This document shows positions 14,035 through 16,633 of a stretch of 16,633 nt of DNA, in pieces (position 1 is the first letter of the stretch; each line of letters begins with the position of its first letter). A program made the position numbers and the translations under genes. Source of the DNA: Chloroflexota bacterium (GTDB lineage: Bacteria; Chloroflexota; UBA6077; CF-72); contig JAFAPL010000632.1 of the NCBI GenBank assembly GCA_019247135.1, forward strand, positions 1-16,633, given 5' to 3'. Under the pieces are notes generated by a model. It had not been told where the DNA came from. It searched no databases and worked only from the letters and a program-made list of their open reading frames with translations.

Positions 14035-16488
14035 GTGGGCCCGTCCGGTACCGGGCGCGGACAATCGCCATTGGCCGAGACCACCCCCACGTTTGGCAGG
14101 CTGCTGCGGCAGTTCCGCGTGCGGGCCGGGCTGAGTCAGGAAGCGCTGGCCGAGAGCGCCGGGATCAGCGCTTCAGCTATTGCGGCAATCGAGCAAGGGG
14201 TACGCCAGCGTCCGCACCCACACACGACGACAGCGCTGGCTGAAGCGCTGGGCCTGGCGGCCGACGAGCGGACCGCGCTGCTGTCGCTGACCACCCCCGC
14301 GCGTCCCACGGCTCCAAGCCCGCCCGCGCCCGTCGGCACGCCGGGACTGCCCGTGCCAGCAACGCCACTCATCGGTCGCGAGGAGGAGGTGACCCGAGCA
14401 CGAGAACTGCTGGACCCGGCCGGTCCCAGCGTGCCACTGCTGACACTGCTCGGCCCGGGTGGTGTGGGCAAGACGCGCCTGGCGATGGCCGTGGCCGAGT
14501 CGCTCGCGTCCACTTACGCTGACGGGGTCGTCTTTGTCGACCTGGCGCCGCTGACTGATCACCGTCTGGTGCCGGCCACCGTGGCGCGTGCCGCAGGCGT
14601 GCGCGACATCGGGGGACGCAGCGCCCGCGAGCTGCTGGCGGAACACCTGCGTGCACGCCGAGTGCTGCTGGTGCTGGACAACCTGGAGCATCTGCTGGGT
14701 TGTGCGCCGTGGCTGTCCGAGCTGCTGACGAACTGTCCCGAGTTGAGGGTGCTGGCCACCAGTCGCACCGCGCTACGCCTGCGCGGCGAGCAGCGGTTTC
14801 CGGTCGCTCCGCTGCCCGCGCCCGCTGACGATGCGCGGTTGTCAGAGGCGACGCTGGCCGCCATACCAGCGGTACGCCTGTTCCTGGAGCGGGCGCAGGC
14901 GGTGGCCGCTGACTTTGCCCTCGACGCAAGCAACGCCGCCGCGGTCGCCAGCATCTGCCGCCACCTGGATGGCATGCCGCTGGCGATCGAGCTGGCCGCG
15001 GCACGTGTCTCGCTGTTGTCCCCGCAAGCGCTACTGGGGCGGCTCGGTCGACGCCTGCCCGTGTTGAAGGGCGGCGCGTCCGATCTACCGGAGCGACAGC
15101 AGGCCCTCCAAACGACACTCGCCTGGAGCTACAACCTGCTCGAGCCAACCGCCCAGGTGCTGTTCCGTCGTCTGGCGGTTTTCGCCGGTGGCTGGACGCT
15201 GCAGGCGGCCGAAGCCGTGTGCGCCGACGCCATGTTGCCGGCCGACGAGGTGCTCGATCGACTGGAGCAGCTGATCGACAGCAGTCTCATTCACGTGCGG
15301 CGGCCGGACGGGACACATGGTCAGCCCCGCTTCGGAATGCTGGAGACCGTACGGGAGTACGCCAGCGAGCAACTGGCCCTCAGTGGTGAGTTCGACCGCA
15401 TCGGGGCCGAGCATGCGCACTTCTATTCACGCCTCGCCGAGCCCTCAGGTGCCGCTACGCAGGACTGGCCGCGGATCTGGGCGGAGTTGCCTGAGCTGAC
15501 CCACCAGGCGCTCGATCTGCTTGAAGCCGAGCTCGACAACCTCAACGCTGCACTCGCGTGGTGGCTCACCCATTGCCAGCCGGCGGAGGGCCTGCGCCTG
15601 GCGGTTGCGTTGAACTCGCTGTGGTCGCGTCTCGGGCAATATGCTGTCGCGCGCCGCGGGTTGGACTCTATGCTCGACCTGGCCAGTCGGACGGCGCCGC
15701 CATCCGCGTTGCGGGCCGAGCGGGCGGTCGCGCTCACCGAGGCCGGATCGCTGGCCAGTCATCAGGGTGACAACGAGCAGGCGCGCACGTTCCACCGACA
15801 AAGTGTCGAGCTCTGGCGCGAGCTGGACCAGCTCGCGAGTCTGTCGATCGCCCTGGCCAACCTTGGCCTGGCGGAGTGGGTGGCCGGTCACGCGGACCAG
15901 GCGACCGCATTGCTGGAGGAAGCGCTCCGCGGTAGCCGAGCGGCCAACTTGCCCCACACGGTCGCGGTCAGTCTGCGCAACCTCGGAATGATCGCTCGCT
16001 CGCAGGGCCAGTACGCGCGCGCCGAGGCGCTGTTCAGCGAGGCCGCGGCTCAAAGCTTGCCCGCGGGCTGGTATCACGGCTACTCGTTGGCTCGGTCCCT
16101 CTCGTGCCTCGGACGGGTCGCCTACCTGCAGCACGACGTACCGCGGGCCAGGGCGCTGTTCCAGCAGACGTTCGAAGTGATCCGCGAGTTTCGTCTCACC
16201 GGCCAGGCGCTCGCGGACTGCCTGGACTGGCAGGCCGCCCTGGAGACCACGGAGGGCGATGTCGCTCGCGCGGTCCGCCTGTACGGCGCGGCGGACCACC
16301 ACTGGCGGGCGAGTGGCGCCCATCGGTACGCGCCGGATGAGGACGCCTACCAGCGGGATCTGGCCACCGTGCGGGCTGCATTGGACGAGCAGGACTTCGC
16401 GACGGGCTGGGCCGAGGGCGAAGCAATGCCGCCCGAGCACGCCATCGCCTACGCGCTGCGGGAGGTCGCGCCAGCGGCGTCGTCCTGA
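14035..16488 (+). CDS. XRE-HTH / NB-ARC / TPR (STAND-type) transcriptional regulator
   Basis: A large cytoplasmic signal-integrating regulator, 817 residues from the chosen GTG. Domains in order: XRE-type helix-turn-helix (about 19-85, [21 protein letters not shown]); a Pro-rich linker (88-110); NB-ARC ATPase with LIGREEE (112-118), Walker A GPGGVGKT (140-147), Walker [12 protein letters not shown] (210-220), [16 protein letters not shown] sensor segment and GMPLAIEL (313-320); a winged-helix region with [10 protein letters not shown]; and TPR repeats over the last 250 or so residues. The end ([31 protein letters not shown]) is typical of such regulators in Chloroflexota and Actinobacteria. 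There is no C-terminal LuxR helix-turn-helix. A TTG at 13927 would extend the frame, but that stretch holds the promoter; TTG at 14071 is an alternative. The inducer and targets are unknown. Confidence 0.88.
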   Translation: MGPSGTGRGQSPLAETTPTFGRLLRQFRVRAGLSQEALAESAGISASAIAAIEQGVRQRPHPHTTTALAEALGLAADERTALLSLTTPARPTAPSPPAPVGTPGLPVPATPLIGREEEVTRARELLDPAGPSVPLLTLLGPGGVGKTRLAMAVAESLASTYADGVVFVDLAPLTDHRLVPATVARAAGVRDIGGRSARELLAEHLRARRVLLVLDNLEHLLGCAPWLSELLTNCPELRVLATSRTALRLRGEQRFPVAPLPAPADDARLSEATLAAIPAVRLFLERAQAVAADFALDASNAAAVASICRHLDGMPLAIELAAARVSLLSPQALLGRLGRRLPVLKGGASDLPERQQALQTTLAWSYNLLEPTAQVLFRRLAVFAGGWTLQAAEAVCADAMLPADEVLDRLEQLIDSSLIHVRRPDGTHGQPRFGMLETVREYASEQLALSGEFDRIGAEHAHFYSRLAEPSGAATQDWPRIWAELPELTHQALDLLEAELDNLNAALAWWLTHCQPAEGLRLAVALNSLWSRLGQYAVARRGLDSMLDLASRTAPPSALRAERAVALTEAGSLASHQGDNEQARTFHRQSVELWRELDQLASLSIALANLGLAEWVAGHADQATALLEEALRGSRAANLPHTVAVSLRNLGMIARSQGQYARAEALFSEAAAQSLPAGWYHGYSLARSLSCLGRVAYLQHDVPRARALFQQTFEVIREFRLTGQALADCLDWQAALETTEGDVARAVRLYGAADHHWRASGAHRYAPDEDAYQRDLATVRAALDEQDFATGWAEGEAMPPEHAIAYALREVAPAASS

Positions 16489-16633
16489 TTAACCCCGTGC
16501 TCTGGGCAGGTCGACGAGCTCGAACTGAGCGACTCTGGCGAGTCGGATACCAGATACCAGGCACCTGACGGGAACCCGGCAGGACTGAGCCCGTCAACCT
16601 ACCGTCCTCAGCAACTTACTTGTGTGGGTGCCA
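16489..16633. other. Non-coding tail with small hairpins and a tandem heptamer
   Basis: No gene is supported here. Visible are a hairpin CGACTC-TGGC-GAGTCG (16530-16545, 6-bp stem, tetraloop) 42 bp after the regulator's stop, a tandem heptamer GATACCA x2 (16546-16559), and a second inverted repeat TGACGGG/CCCGTCA (16566-16572 with 16590-16596). None has a T-tract. The first hairpin could help end the regulator transcript. Confidence 0.45.

Noticed and set aside
16546..16633. Possible cobalamin-riboswitch-like element
   Set aside because: GGGAAC and CCCGTCAAC vaguely recall the core, but the B12 box and the remaining conserved helices are not recognisable and the window ends.
1..16633. CRISPR array, tRNA, rRNA, transposase or phage genes
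   Set aside because: No regularly spaced repeats, no cloverleaf with GTTCRA-type T-arm, and no transposase, integrase or capsid motifs seen in any frame.

Overview
The window is GC-rich bacterial chromosome with no rRNA, tRNA, CRISPR array or recognisable transposon. Gene content suggests a Chloroflexota-type (or related high-GC, monoderm-like) bacterium. The pointers are an actinobacterial-type GlgC, an XRE/NB-ARC/TPR regulator of the kind abundant in Chloroflexota, a single short Flp-like pilin, a YfhO-type giant membrane protein and a B12-binding MerR regulator. The taxonomic call is inference; nothing in the window proves it.

Left part (1-6359): the C-terminal third of a molybdenum hydroxylase large subunit runs in from the left edge on the + strand, broken by two +1 frameshifts. 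It converges, with a 3-bp gap, on a five-gene minus-strand ABC importer operon of the dipeptide/oligopeptide (or oligosaccharide) class. Transcription order is ATPase (GTG start at 6359), ATPase (4-bp ATGA overlap), secreted binding protein, permease B, permease C. Two hairpins lie between the binding-protein gene and the permease genes. The first ATPase carries a hexanucleotide repeat that encodes a Ser-Asn insert.

Middle part (6360-10972): glgC (+) diverges from the importer operon and converges, again with a 3-bp gap, on an O6-alkylguanine-DNA alkyltransferase gene (-). Then come a 49-residue Flp/TadE-like pilin ORF (+), a CarH/LitR-type MerR regulator with the full set of adenosylcobalamin-binding residues (+), and a UV-damage endonuclease gene (uvsE, -). 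A probable B12-dependent light sensor therefore sits among a UV-repair gene and an alkylation-repair gene. The carH upstream region and the uvsE leader each carry short direct repeats offset by 21 bp. This is the most interesting neighbourhood in the window.

Right part (10973-16633): a 985-residue YfhO-family membrane protein (GTG start) is followed by a large XRE-HTH/NB-ARC/TPR (STAND) regulator. A good promoter ends about 7 bp before the regulator's GTG codon, so its mRNA is probably leaderless. The last 145 bp are non-coding, with small hairpins and a tandem heptamer.

The genes do not form one pathway. The coherent units are the importer operon and, by inference, the possible light/DNA-damage response cluster ogt-flp-carH-uvsE.
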